Shown here one piece after another: positions 1 through 9,184 of a stretch of 64,000 bases of DNA. Under the pieces are notes generated by a model, which searched no databases, was not told the origin of the DNA, and worked only from the letters and a program-made list of their open reading frames with translations. The stretch is from assembly GCA_937867335.1 (NCBI GenBank), contig CALMKX010000229.1, forward strand, positions 1 to 64,000, in the 5' to 3' direction. Made by a program: the position numbers and the translations under genes. How positions within the stretch are numbered: position 1 is the stretch's first letter; every line of letters begins with the position of its first letter. The DNA is from an uncultured Acidobacteriota bacterium. GTDB taxonomy: Bacteria > Acidobacteriota > Thermoanaerobaculia > Multivoradales > SZUA-115.

Positions 1-2472
1 AGCCAGGCGGTGACGGTGAATGTCCGTACCGCCACCGACTTCGCGCTCCAGGTGAACCCGTCCTACGTCTCCACCGTCCAGGGCGGCACGGCGAGCTACA
101 CGGTCTCGGCCAGCTCGGATGCCACCGTGGCCGGCGGCATCAGCCTGTCGATGGAGGATCTGCCGGCCGGGATCACGGTCGACTTCAACCCGCCGACGAT
201 CCAGGTGGGCGAAACCTCCACCCTCACTCTCACGGCAAGCGCCACCCTGGCCACGGGTACCTACGACCTGACGCTGAGCGGCACGGGCGGCGGGCTGGTG
301 CGCACGGTACCGGCCCAGCTGGCGGTGGGCTCGAGCGCCAAGCCGATCCTCAACACGATCTCGCCGAGCTCCTTCGTCAGCGGCGGGCGGACGCGGGTGA
401 CGGTCACCGGCCAGAACCTCGCCGGCTCCACAGTGTCCATCCCCACCGACCAGCCGGACCCGAGCGATCCGGTCTCGAGGATCTTCCCCACCGCTCAGCT
501 GGTGTCGATCAATGCCGCCGGAACCTCGATGGAGGTGGACATCGACGCCACCGACACGCGGATCCTGGACTTCTACAACCTGATGGTGGACAACGGCCAG
601 GGCCGGGAAGTGATCCAGTTCCGGGTGCTGCCGCCAGGGCCGCTGGTGGACGCCTGGACCCCGGCCGAGCCGCAGCAGGGCGGGCTCTACGCCCTGTCTA
701 TCTCGGGCCGCCATCTGGCCGGCACCACGCTCAGCCCGAGTGCATCGGGCCGGGTGCTGCTGCACAGCGTGGAGTCGAGCGAGGAGGAGATCTCGGCCCT
801 CCTCGAGGTGCTGCCCAACGCTCCGCTGGGGCAGATCAATCTGGTGGTGGCGGACGGCCAGGGTCGCCAGGTGTTGGTGCCGATCACCATCACGGCCCCG
901 AACAAGGCTTCCCGGTCTTCCTACAACTTGCTCGACCGACGGGACGGGGCGAAGGTGGCCTCGGCCCGGCCGATGCCAGCGGTGTACTTCCAGGAGTTCG
1001 CGGTGCGCGACGCCGAGACCACCGAGATGGTGGACGAGACGCTGCGCATCCAGGCCTTCGATCCGGAAACTCAGCTGTCCCGCCGCTCGATCTCCTTCGA
1101 GCTCTACATCCACGTCACCATTCCGTTGATCCACGCCCAATGGCAGAAGGTGATCCTGTTCGATCCGATCACCGGAGTGATCGGCACCGCCGTGCTCCAG
1201 GGCCTGGGTATCGGCCAGAAGGTGCCGATCAGCGCCTTCGTGCTCTCGGCCTACTTCCAGATGGACTTGACCATCTACTTCTCGATCACCAATACCGGCT
1301 TCACCTTCCCGCGCTTCTGCATCGAAATCACCTACGGTGCGGAGATCACCGGCTTCGATGGCTTCGCCTACTCGGCCAGCTTCTGCCGTGGCGGCGGCTT
1401 CCACGCCTTCGGCACCGGCTCGGTCTCCAGCGGCGAAATGACCGGCGGCAGCTGCGCCAGCGTCACGCCGTTAGGGCTCGGAGACGGCATCCTCGACGGC
1501 GAGGTTCAACAGAATGCCTGTTGTTCCCAGCCGATCCGAGTTGCCATGAGCGGGCATTCATTTACCGGCCTGCCCTGGGGCAGGAGCTTCGCGCTCGATA
1601 CGCCGAGCGCGGGAAGCACCACGTCGAACGAGCAGAATTGCACCTGCCCGTGCGGCGCGGCGATCGACGGAACCTTGTTGCGGCCGGGAGGGTCGACCCA
1701 GGGGAACTTCGAGGTGCAGAACCTGGGCAGCGGCAGCTGCGACTATCAGTATGAGGTTCGACAGGCCTCTGGCCAGACGCAGATGAACCTCTCGAGCCAT
1801 CAAGGCAGCCTGACCCTGGCCTCCCACGATGGCGCCAGCAAGACCTTCACCGTGTCCTTCCCCCAGAACCGCCCGGCCACCGACGTAAGCATGCTCGAAG
1901 TGGTGCTCAACCACACCGACAGCACCGGCACGCACGTCGCCTGCCGCGCCTCCAAGGCGAGCTGCGTAATCCCCACCGACGACACCTCGACGTTCCTCGG
2001 ATTCTGGGACGTAGAGCCCATGTCAGATGTTGCCCGATTCAGAGGCCAGGTGGAGCCGTCGACGACGGACTTCCGAGGTCGACGCATCACGGAAGCGGCT
2101 CCGAACGGCCCAGCTTTCGATACCTGCTGGCGGCAGAACAGCCTTTTCCCGAACTATTCTGAGCAGAACCTCTCGCAAGGCGATTGGCAGATCATCGCCG
2201 GTAACAAGTACAGCGATGTAGATCTGATCGGAATGAAGTGCCCCGGCGCGCTGATTGGCGCGGATTGCGATCTGAATGGTTACTACTTCCGCCTCGGCTC
2301 GACTCCATGCCAGATGGGCGTGACGCAGATCATGAAGATGACCTGCGACAACAATCCATTGCAAATTGGTGTCAGTCCCTTGGCTCCCTACGCCCAGAAC
2401 CCGATTGTTATCGACGTCAAGCCGACGGGCACCAAGATCTCTCGTGATGGTGCCTCGAGCTCGATTCACTGA
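1..2472 (+). CDS. Large secreted protein with Ig-like and TIG-like domains, 5' end missing
   Basis: The reading frame is open from the first base, so the true start lies before the window. The first 100 visible residues form a beta-rich Ig-like repeat of the kind found in bacterial surface proteins. A TIG/IPT-like domain follows (KPILNTISPSSF near residue 110), and a second similar one begins near residue 210. The C-terminal 350 residues contain many cysteines, including a CTCPCG stretch near residue 550, suggesting disulfide bonds outside the cytoplasm. No membrane anchor or sorting signal is visible at the C-terminus. The stop codon is 35 bases before the next gene, which is probably co-transcribed. 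Substrate and function are unknown; a surface or secreted adhesion or polymer-binding role is only an inference. Confidence 0.75.
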   Translation, partial: SQAVTVNVRTATDFALQVNPSYVSTVQGGTASYTVSASSDATVAGGISLSMEDLPAGITVDFNPPTIQVGETSTLTLTASATLATGTYDLTLSGTGGGLVRTVPAQLAVGSSAKPILNTISPSSFVSGGRTRVTVTGQNLAGSTVSIPTDQPDPSDPVSRIFPTAQLVSINAAGTSMEVDIDATDTRILDFYNLMVDNGQGREVIQFRVLPPGPLVDAWTPAEPQQGGLYALSISGRHLAGTTLSPSASGRVLLHSVESSEEEISALLEVLPNAPLGQINLVVADGQGRQVLVPITITAPNKASRSSYNLLDRRDGAKVASARPMPAVYFQEFAVRDAETTEMVDETLRIQAFDPETQLSRRSISFELYIHVTIPLIHAQWQKVILFDPITGVIGTAVLQGLGIGQKVPISAFVLSAYFQMDLTIYFSITNTGFTFPRFCIEITYGAEITGFDGFAYSASFCRGGGFHAFGTGSVSSGEMTGGSCASVTPLGLGDGILDGEVQQNACCSQPIRVAMSGHSFTGLPWGRSFALDTPSAGSTTSNEQNCTCPCGAAIDGTLLRPGGSTQGNFEVQNLGSGSCDYQYEVRQASGQTQMNLSSHQGSLTLASHDGASKTFTVSFPQNRPATDVSMLEVVLNHTDSTGTHVACRASKASCVIPTDDTSTFLGFWDVEPMSDVARFRGQVEPSTTDFRGRRITEAAPNGPAFDTCWRQNSLFPNYSEQNLSQGDWQIIAGNKYSDVDLIGMKCPGALIGADCDLNGYYFRLGSTPCQMGVTQIMKMTCDNNPLQIGVSPLAPYAQNPIVIDVKPTGTKISRDGASSSIH

Positions 2473-2507
2473 TGTCGAGCTACCTGAGCGGAATGAAAGG
2501 AACGCAC

Positions 2508-3317
2508 ATGAAAAGACAACCAAGAATGGTTGCTTGCCTGACTTCCTCCTGGGTCGCCGTGGCCTCGGCGATGTTCTGCCATCCGGGCGCGGCCCTGGCT
2601 CAGGAGGTCCCCCTCTCGACGGAACTCGTAGTGCAAGTCGACCACGGCCGGGCCCTCTCCGAAGTGGCAGACCAGCTGGAGAAGCGATTCGGAGTGGTGG
2701 TGACTTACGAAGACGCACCCTGGGTGGCGGCGAGCGACATCGCGGACGTAACTCAGCTGGTGATCAGGGCGAACGGCCCGGGCAAGGCAGCTCCCCCGGG
2801 GCCGGTTCTGGTTCCCAGGAACGCTGTGCTCGACTTCAGCTACCCTCTCGATCCAGCCAGCGGCCGGCCGAGAGACTTCAGCGCGTTGATCGACGCGATG
2901 CTGGCCTCCTACGATGCCGGCGGCAACCCTGGGCAGTTCCGCGTGGAGAACGACGGCAACTTCTACCACCTGATTCCAGCTCGAGTTCAGGCGCCGGACT
3001 CCAAGTGGCGGGACGTCGCGCCTCCCCTCTCGACGCGGATCGACCTCCCCGACGAAGAGCGCACCATCGACGACACCCTGGACCTGGTGATGGCCCAGAT
3101 CAACCGCAGCTCGGAGTTCCGCGTGACCTGGGGTTGGTACCCGTTGAACCTCTTCGTGCACACCAAGGTGCGATTCGCCGCCAACGGCGTTCCGGCTCGC
3201 GACGTGATTCGCGGACTGCTACGGCTGGTGCCGAACCGTATGACCTGGCGCCTCAACTTCGACCCGATGGACAGGTTCTACGCCTTGAGCTTCGTGGGCC
3301 TGCCCGGCAGCAACTAG
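2508..3317 (+). CDS. Exported protein of unknown function
   Basis: The chosen ATG gives a signal peptide (MKRQPRM, then a hydrophobic stretch ending ALAQE) and has an AAAGGA ribosome site at 2494-2499. An upstream start at 2472 would add 12 residues in front of the signal and is less likely. The mature protein has about 240 residues. A segment near residues 35-60 (ALSEVADQLEKRFGV) loosely recalls small secretin/STN-type domains, but I cannot assign a family. It lies directly behind the large secreted protein and is followed by a strong terminator, so the two probably form the end of one transcript. Confidence 0.7.
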   Translation: MKRQPRMVACLTSSWVAVASAMFCHPGAALAQEVPLSTELVVQVDHGRALSEVADQLEKRFGVVVTYEDAPWVAASDIADVTQLVIRANGPGKAAPPGPVLVPRNAVLDFSYPLDPASGRPRDFSALIDAMLASYDAGGNPGQFRVENDGNFYHLIPARVQAPDSKWRDVAPPLSTRIDLPDEERTIDDTLDLVMAQINRSSEFRVTWGWYPLNLFVHTKVRFAANGVPARDVIRGLLRLVPNRMTWRLNFDPMDRFYALSFVGLPGSN

Positions 3318-3334
3318 TCGTTCCCCCGCTTCAC

Positions 3335-3369
3335 GCCCCCGCGCCTGCTGGCGCGGGGGCCCTTTTTCT
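3335..3369 (+). terminator. Rho-independent terminator
   Basis: A perfect 11-bp stem (GCCCCCGCGCC / GGCGCGGGGGC) with a four-base loop is followed by CCTTTTTCT. It lies 17 bases after the stop of the exported protein gene and closes that transcript. Confidence 0.9.
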
Positions 3370-3414
3370 CCCCGTCGAGAGCAGCTAGGCTCTGGCTCTG
3401 CGGAGCGGGGAGCC

Positions 3415-3990
<576 letters not shown>

Positions 3991-4037
3991 GCTCGGTCCA
4001 CTTCCGGGGCCGGTTGCCAACCGACCGACTGCGTACT

Positions 4038-4043
4038 TACAAT
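4038..4043 (+). promoter_or_regulatory. -10 hexamer of probable leaderless brnT promoter
   Basis: TACAAT ends six bases before the GTG start of brnT, and there is no ribosome site. The spacing would start transcription at or next to the start codon. Confidence 0.5.
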
Positions 4044-4049
4044 GTAGTC

Positions 4050-4346
4050 GTGTTGGCTCTCCGGTTCGAGTGGGACGAGGACAAGGCCTGGCAGAACCGG
4101 TCGAAGCACGGAGTCTCCTTCGAGGAGGCGGAGACGGCCTTCTTGGACGAAGATGCGCTGCTGACCGCCGATCCGGACCACTCAGCTTATGAAGACCGGT
4201 TCGTCCTCCTGGGTTTGAGCACGCGACTCCGAACGCTGGTGGTCTGCCACTGCTACCACCATGGGGAAGAAACCATCCGGATCATCTCGGCACGCAAGGC
4301 GAACACGGCCGAATGTGCTGTCTACTTACGACGGAGACGACGATGA
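4050..4346 (+). CDS. brnT: BrnT family toxin
   Basis: BrnT toxins are small RelE-like ribonucleases that block translation and are neutralised by BrnA. The diagnostic opening FEWDEDKA...N..KHGVSFEEA is present, and the C-terminal part contains RIISARKAN, which matches the conserved ISARKA segment of the family. The length of 98 residues is typical. An in-frame TTG at 4014 would add 12 unconserved residues; the GTG at 4050 places the start right after a -10 box and gives the usual N-terminus. The stop overlaps the brnA start (ATGA), so the pair is translationally coupled. Confidence 0.88.
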   Translation: MLALRFEWDEDKAWQNRSKHGVSFEEAETAFLDEDALLTADPDHSAYEDRFVLLGLSTRLRTLVVCHCYHHGEETIRIISARKANTAECAVYLRRRRR

Positions 4347-4570
4347 GAGACCACTACGACTTCTCTCAGGCTCGGCGCAATCCCTATGCACGCCGGTTGA
4401 AGAAGCAGGTGACGATCCGGCTGGACGAGGACACCCTGGGCTATTTCAAAGAGCTGGCGGCCCGTATCGAGATCCCTTACCAGACCCTGATCAACATGTA
4501 CCTCCGAGACTGCGCTCTCAGCCACAGAGAACTGCGGCTCTCCTGGGGCTCGGAAGACGACGCTGCCTGA
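4343..4570 (+). CDS. brnA: BrnA family antitoxin
   Basis: This 75-residue protein has the BrnA pattern: a short N-terminal stretch that would wrap the toxin (MRDHYDFSQARRNPYA), then a ribbon-helix-helix DNA-binding domain (QVTIRLDEDTLGYFKELA...IPYQTLINMYLRD). In the family it binds BrnT and represses its own promoter. The ATG overlaps the brnT stop by four bases. A start 30 bases earlier is possible but would lie inside brnT without a conserved N-terminus. Toxin first, antitoxin second is the normal brnTA order. Confidence 0.88.
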   Translation: MRDHYDFSQARRNPYARRLKKQVTIRLDEDTLGYFKELAARIEIPYQTLINMYLRDCALSHRELRLSWGSEDDAA

Positions 4571-4594
4571 ACCAGGCATCAGCCCAGAACCGCC

Positions 4595-5833
4595 ATGCAC
4601 CGCTTGGTCTATCTCTGCGACTGGCTGCCGCCGGATTTCGGTGCGGTGGGGCAGTACAGCCTGCTGTTCGCCCGCGAGCGGGCGAGCGGCGGCGAAGACG
4701 TGGTGCTGGGCGGCCTGGCCTCCGGGCCGGGCTCGATCGAGGAAGAGCGGCCCGGCAGCGGGCGGTTGAGGATCGTGCGGGTTCAAGCTCCGGTCTACGA
4801 CAAGGGGAATCTCAAGGCTCGGGCGCTGTGGACCCTGCGTACCAACACGCGCTTGCTCTGGCAGCTACGAAGAGCCCTGGCCGAGGCCGATGAGATCCTC
4901 TTCACCGGCAGCCCGCCGTTCCTGCTCCACTTCCTGGCTCCTCTCAACGCTCTGCTCGGCCGCGAGCTCACCTACCGCATCACCGACTTCCACCCGGAAT
5001 GCCTGATGGCCGAGCTGGGAAGGGTGCCGCCGGCGCTCGAGGCCTTCTATCGCCTCACCCTGGCGCTGCGCAAGCGTGTCTCTACCTTCGAAGTGTTGGG
5101 CAAAGACCAGCGAACCCGTCTACTCGAGATCGGCATCGAGCCTGAGCGCATCCGCCTCAAGCGAGATCCGTCGCCGGTCTCGCTCGCGCCGGACCTCGAG
5201 CCCCTGCCCCTGCCGCCCGCTCTCGCCGGCAAGAAGGTGCTGCTCTACTCGGGCAATTTCGGCGTGGCCCACGACCACGAAACCTTTCTCGCCGGCTATC
5301 GGCTGCACCACCGACAGGGCAGCGGCCGGGTGGCGTTGTGGCTCAACGCCACGGGCAAGAAGGCGGATCAGGTGGAGCAGGCTCTGCGCGCCGAAGGCTT
5401 GCCGGTTCATCGCAGCCAGCCCGTGGCACTGGCCTTGCTCCCCAGACTCTTGATGACTCCGGACGCCCATCTCATCACGCTGCGCGACGAGTTCGTCGGC
5501 TTCGTGCTGCCGTCGAAGGTCTATGGCTGCCGCGAGTCGGGCCGGCCGGTGCTCTACGTGGGCAGCGAGCGCTCCGACGTGGCCCTGCTGCTGCGCGAGG
5601 CCTTGGCGCCGGAGGCCTACCATCGGGCCTCCGTGGGCGACGGCCCGGCCGTGGCCCGAGCCCTCGAGGCGATCGCGGAGGAACCTCCGCTCGGCGGTGC
5701 CGGCGGGGTTCGAGGATCGGCGGCCGAGACGGCGGCGTCGACAGTTTTTGTCGACACTCGCGTCAAAGATTCGCAGAAAGGCTGCAACTCGGCCCTCGGG
5801 CCAGCTCCTGCAAGGCCCGGCGAAGGGGAGTAA
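4595..5833 (+). CDS. Glycosyltransferase, GT4-like
   Basis: The product of 412 residues has a two-domain GT-B layout. The N-terminal half begins with a Rossmann strand followed by a Gly-rich loop ([17 protein letters not shown]). The second domain starts with [19 protein letters not shown], and a C-terminal segment ([24 protein letters not shown]) matches the nucleotide-sugar-binding region of GT4 enzymes. There is no ribosome site in front of the ATG. It ends one base before the start of the WecA-like gene, so the two probably act together in building a lipid-linked surface glycan. The sugar and acceptor cannot be predicted. The last 40 residues are unconserved. Confidence 0.8.
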   Translation: MHRLVYLCDWLPPDFGAVGQYSLLFARERASGGEDVVLGGLASGPGSIEEERPGSGRLRIVRVQAPVYDKGNLKARALWTLRTNTRLLWQLRRALAEADEILFTGSPPFLLHFLAPLNALLGRELTYRITDFHPECLMAELGRVPPALEAFYRLTLALRKRVSTFEVLGKDQRTRLLEIGIEPERIRLKRDPSPVSLAPDLEPLPLPPALAGKKVLLYSGNFGVAHDHETFLAGYRLHHRQGSGRVALWLNATGKKADQVEQALRAEGLPVHRSQPVALALLPRLLMTPDAHLITLRDEFVGFVLPSKVYGCRESGRPVLYVGSERSDVALLLREALAPEAYHRASVGDGPAVARALEAIAEEPPLGGAGGVRGSAAETAASTVFVDTRVKDSQKGCNSALGPAPARPGEGE

Positions 5834-5834
5834 G

Positions 5835-7019
5835 ATGGATCTCGTCCCCATGAGCTCCCTGCTCTTCTCCGTCCTGGTCGCCGGGACGATCGCCGCTCTC
5901 GTTTGCGACCTGCTGGTGCCGGTGGTCACCCGTGTCGCCCATTTCCTGCAGGCCCTCGACCATCCGGGCGAGCGCAAGAGCCAGGCCCTGGCCATCCCCC
6001 GCCTGGGCGGAGTGGCCATCGTGGGTGGTTGCGCTGTGGCCGGAGTGGGAGTAGTGATGATGCAGTGGGGGGACAAGGGTCCCCTCGCCGGGCGGTCGGA
6101 GCTGGTGGCGCTCGCCATCGGCGCCCTGATGGTGTTCCTGGTGGGCGTGGTGGATGACCTCGTCGGCGCCTCGGTGGCCAAGAAGTTCCTGGTGGAGATC
6201 GCCGCCGCCTTCCTGCTGGTGCGTAGCGGCTGGACCTTCGAAGTGCTCTACGTGCCCGGGGTGGGCAACGTGGAGCTCGGGGTGCTGGGCAATGTGGTGG
6301 CGGTGGTGTGGATCGTGGGCGTGACCAACGCGATCAACCTGATCGACGGCCTCGACGGCCTGGCCGGCGGCGTGGTGGCGATCATCGCTTCGGGCCTGGC
6401 GCTCTCGGCCATTCTCCAGGGCAGCGTGCTCACGGCCATCTTGCTGGGCGCCATCGGCGGCGCGAGCGTCGGCTTCCTCCGCCACAACTGGGCCCCGGCT
6501 ACCATCTTCATGGGCGACAGCGGCTCGCTCACTCTGGGCTATCTTCTGGGAGCGCTCTCCGTCTACTCCTCGCTCAAGACTCCTGCCGCCGTGGCCATTC
6601 TGGTGCCGATCCTCGCCCTGGGCTTGCCGGTGATGGACACGCTGGTGGTGATGGTGGTTCGCTTTCTCGGTCGCCGGCAATCCCTGCCGGGGCGCTTCCT
6701 GGGCATGTTCCGACCGGATCGCCAGCACCTCCACCACATGCTCGAAGGCCTGTTTGCCAACCGGCGGCGCATCGTCAAGCTGATCTACCTGGCCGCGGCG
6801 TTGTTCTGCACCATGGCCCTGTTGGTGGCCACCACGCACAATGCCCAGCTGGGGCTGGTCCTCTTGGGGGTTCAGCTGCTGGCGGTGTTGGTGCTGCGCA
6901 GCCTGGGCCGGATGAGCGGCGGCCGCCAAGGCAGCACCTTCCGGCTGCGACCCCAGGCCGAGGTGCCCGCGGCCGCCGGGAAGGTCTCGGTCCAGGGCGG
7001 CGCTTCATCGGGCCCCTGA
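5835..7019 (+). CDS. Polyprenyl-phosphate GlcNAc-1-phosphate transferase, WecA/MraY-like
   Basis: This polytopic membrane enzyme would transfer a sugar-1-phosphate from a UDP-sugar to undecaprenyl phosphate, the first step of surface glycan assembly. The family motifs are visible: VVDDLVGA (metal/lipid phosphate aspartates), [15 protein letters not shown], a GDSGS motif after HNWAPATIF, and the cytoplasmic [11 protein letters not shown] motif that contacts the UDP-sugar. About ten hydrophobic helices are present. The ATG follows a GGGAG site five bases upstream; a second ATG 15 bases later is possible. The Ala/Gly-rich C-terminal tail is unusual in being about 40 residues long. The HLHHM motif and the absence of muramoyl-specific features favour WecA/TagO over MraY. 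Confidence 0.88.
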   Translation: MDLVPMSSLLFSVLVAGTIAALVCDLLVPVVTRVAHFLQALDHPGERKSQALAIPRLGGVAIVGGCAVAGVGVVMMQWGDKGPLAGRSELVALAIGALMVFLVGVVDDLVGASVAKKFLVEIAAAFLLVRSGWTFEVLYVPGVGNVELGVLGNVVAVVWIVGVTNAINLIDGLDGLAGGVVAIIASGLALSAILQGSVLTAILLGAIGGASVGFLRHNWAPATIFMGDSGSLTLGYLLGALSVYSSLKTPAAVAILVPILALGLPVMDTLVVMVVRFLGRRQSLPGRFLGMFRPDRQHLHHMLEGLFANRRRIVKLIYLAAALFCTMALLVATTHNAQLGLVLLGVQLLAVLVLRSLGRMSGGRQGSTFRLRPQAEVPAAAGKVSVQGGASSGP

Positions 7020-7036
7020 GGGCTGCCGCTTTAGCT

Positions 7037-8410
7037 CTACGCCAGCGCGCGCACCCGCCCCACCACCTCGGCCGGCTCGCCCGGCCCGAGACTGCGCAGA
7101 TCGAGGAGCACGGCACCGTCCTCGATCCGGGCCATCACGGCCGGTTCGCCCTGGCGCAGCCGCCGCGCGAGTTCGGTGCTCGATAGCCCCGCCACTTCGA
7201 GGCGCACCGCCCAGCTCGGCAGCGTGACCGTGGGCAAGGAGCCACTCCCTGCCTGGGCTTCGCTCGGCTCAGCGTAGGCGTCGACCCCCGGGAGCTTGCT
7301 AAAGCTTCGAGCGAGCCGTTGCGCGGCGCGGCGGAGCTCGAGAGGATCGGCTCTCATGGCCCTGAGCACGGGAATCGCCGTCTCTTCGCCGCGAGCATAG
7401 AGCCGCAGCGTGGCCTCGAGAGCCGTGTAGACCAGGCGCCCCGGCCTCAAGGCCCGGAACAAGGGGTGTCGCCGGCAGCGCTCCACGGCCTCGCGACGCC
7501 CGGCCACGATGCCGGCCTGCGGCCCGCCGAGCAGCTTGTCTCCGGAGAAGCAGACCAGGTCCACGCCGGACGCGAGGGCCGGCCTGACCAGAGGCTCCGA
7601 GGCCAGGCCGCCGGCCCCCGGCGCCACCAGGCTGCCGGAACCGAGGTCGTAGACCACCGGCACCCCCGCCTCGCTCCCGAGGGTCACCAGCTCTTCGAGG
7701 CTCGCTTCCTCGGTGAAGCCCTGGATGCGGTAGTTCGACGGGTGCACTTTGAGCAACAAGCCCACTTCGGCGTCGAGAGCTCGGCGGTAGTCGGCGAGCC
7801 GGGTGCGATTCGTGGTGCCCACCTCGGTGAGCAGGGCGCCGCTCTCGGCCATCACGTCCGGAATCCGGAAGGAGCCGCCGATCTCCACCAGCTCGCCGCG
7901 GGAGATCAGCACCTTTCTTCCCCTCGCGAGGGCCGCCAGGATCAGCAGCGTGGCTCCGGCGTTGTTGTTCACCACGCAGGCGTCTTCGCAGCCCGTGACC
8001 TCCACCAAGAAGCGACGGCAGCCCTCCTCGCGGCCACCTCTTTCTCCGGACTCGAGCTCGATCTCTACACGCTGGGCCCCGCCGGCGGTGGCCGCCAGGG
8101 CTTCGACCGCCTCCTTCGCGAGCGGCGCCCGGCCGAGGCCGGTATGGAGCAGCACGCCGGTGGCATTGATCACCCGGCGGTAGGAAGGGCGGCTGCGCAG
8201 CTGGAGGGCGGCGGCCACGGCTGGGGCGATCGCCTCGGGAGCAAGCCGGTCCGGATCGAGGCTGCCGGCGCGAATCTCCGCCCGCAGGCCCTCGAGCTGT
8301 GCTCTCAAGGCCGAGAGCAGCTCCGGGCGCGAGAAGCGCTGCTCGAGAGCGAGGAAGTCCGGATGAGCCAACAGGCGGTCGACGGCCGGGATCCTGGCGA
8401 GCAAGCTCAT
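7037..8410 (-). CDS. selA: L-seryl-tRNA(Sec) selenium transferase SelA
   Basis: SelA is a PLP enzyme that converts seryl-tRNA(Sec) to selenocysteyl-tRNA(Sec) with selenophosphate. The 457-residue product has the SelA N-terminal domain (LLARIPAVDRLL), the INATGVLLHTGLGRAPL motif, VNNNAGATLL, EIGGSFRIPDVM, and the PLP-lysine motif FSGDKLLGGPQAG. The length is normal. The selected ATG is preceded by a -10-like box seven bases upstream and no ribosome site; a start 60 bases earlier would overlap the divergent gene. No selB, selD or tRNA(Sec) is nearby. Its 3' end converges with the WecA-like gene, 17 bases apart. Confidence 0.93.
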   Translation of the reverse strand: MSLLARIPAVDRLLAHPDFLALEQRFSRPELLSALRAQLEGLRAEIRAGSLDPDRLAPEAIAPAVAAALQLRSRPSYRRVINATGVLLHTGLGRAPLAKEAVEALAATAGGAQRVEIELESGERGGREEGCRRFLVEVTGCEDACVVNNNAGATLLILAALARGRKVLISRGELVEIGGSFRIPDVMAESGALLTEVGTTNRTRLADYRRALDAEVGLLLKVHPSNYRIQGFTEEASLEELVTLGSEAGVPVVYDLGSGSLVAPGAGGLASEPLVRPALASGVDLVCFSGDKLLGGPQAGIVAGRREAVERCRRHPLFRALRPGRLVYTALEATLRLYARGEETAIPVLRAMRADPLELRRAAQRLARSFSKLPGVDAYAEPSEAQAGSGSLPTVTLPSWAVRLEVAGLSSTELARRLRQGEPAVMARIEDGAVLLDLRSLGPGEPAEVVGRVRALA

Positions 8411-8417
8411 GGCTGGG

Positions 8418-8423
8418 AGCGTA
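8418..8423 (-). promoter_or_regulatory. -10 hexamer before selA
   Basis: On the minus strand TACGCT lies seven bases before the selA ATG, and no Shine-Dalgarno site is visible, which suggests a leaderless mRNA. Confidence 0.4.
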
Positions 8424-8455
8424 GCGCAATCGCGACGGCCAGAGCCGCGCCAGGC

Positions 8456-8461
8456 TAGGAT
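8456..8461 (+). promoter_or_regulatory. -10 hexamer before the LigT-like gene
   Basis: TAGGAT lies seven bases before the ATG at 8469, with no ribosome site between them. It forms a compact divergent promoter region with selA. Confidence 0.45.
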
Positions 8462-8468
8462 TCTGCCC

Positions 8469-9011
8469 ATGGAGGCGGAATCCGAGCTGGCGATCTGGCT
8501 GCTGCCCGCCGAGCCCGAGCGGAGCTCGCTGGGGACGGTGATCGCTCGACTGGCCCGGCAGTGGGATACCCCGGAGTTCGAGTCCCACGTGACCGTGATC
8601 TCCGGAATCCGCCTGCCGGCAGGGCGAGCGATGACCCTGCTCGCGGAAGCGACTGGCGAGACCGCTTCCTTTCGGCTGGCTCCGGCCGCACTCGCTCATA
8701 CCCCGGCCCGCTTCCAGTGCCTGTTCCTCACCTTCGCCGATCCCCGGCCGGTTCTCGAGCTCCGCGCCCGGCTGGTGCCGGCCTTCGGCCTGCTCGGCGT
8801 GGCCTTTCCCGAGCCCCACCTGTCGCTGCTCTACGCCGTTCTGGCAGAGGAAGCGCGGCAGCTTGCCGCTGCGCAAGTAACGATGCCCGGCCCGTTCCTG
8901 GCCGCGGAGCTCGCCCTGGTGGCTCCCGCCGAAGGCGAGTCGAGCTGGGCGAACGTCTCCGGCTGGAGGATTCTCGGCCGGTTCCCGCTCCGCGAGGCCG
9001 AACTACCGTAG
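8469..9011 (+). CDS. 2H phosphoesterase, LigT / cyclic phosphodiesterase-like
   Basis: The 2H phosphoesterase fold uses two H-x-T/S motifs. Both are here: ESHVTVISG near residue 40 and EPHLSLLYA near residue 117. Members hydrolyse 2',3'-cyclic nucleotide ends or similar phosphodiesters, and some act in RNA repair or tRNA-splicing-like reactions. The length of 180 residues fits the cyclic phosphodiesterase branch. It is divergent from selA with a 58-bp gap and is followed by the rsgA leader. The substrate is not predictable from sequence; a link to the neighbouring RNA-related genes selA, rsgA and truA is only contextual. Confidence 0.82.
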   Translation: MEAESELAIWLLPAEPERSSLGTVIARLARQWDTPEFESHVTVISGIRLPAGRAMTLLAEATGETASFRLAPAALAHTPARFQCLFLTFADPRPVLELRARLVPAFGLLGVAFPEPHLSLLYAVLAEEARQLAAAQVTMPGPFLAAELALVAPAEGESSWANVSGWRILGRFPLREAELP

Positions 9012-9098
9012 AATCGCCCCTGCCTATGGCAGCAAGGGTCTTCTCTTTCGTCGCCGAGTAGCGTTCCTGAGGCCGGATGGCCCCTGGAGCAGGCTTGG

Positions 9099-9130
9099 CC
9101 TCGCGGGTCCCGAAGGGACGAAAAGCGAGG
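9099..9130 (+). other. Nested hairpin in the rsgA leader
   Basis: An outer stem CCTCGC/GCGAGG encloses an inner stem GTCCC-GAA-GGGAC. It lies in the 173-bp gap between the LigT-like gene and the chosen rsgA start. A TAGAAT -10-like box sits at 9009-9014. The role is unknown; it may be a structured 5' leader, or part of rsgA if translation starts at 9077. Confidence 0.35.
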
Positions 9131-9184
9131 TCTGCCCACGGGCCCGCCACGACGACCAAGACGAAAACAGGGAGATCCCCCACC

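Noticed and set aside
9061-9184. Possible small SRP RNA or tRNA(Sec) near the hairpin before rsgA
   Set aside because: The conserved SRP loop and a tRNA acceptor/T-arm layout are not present; only a simple nested hairpin is visible.
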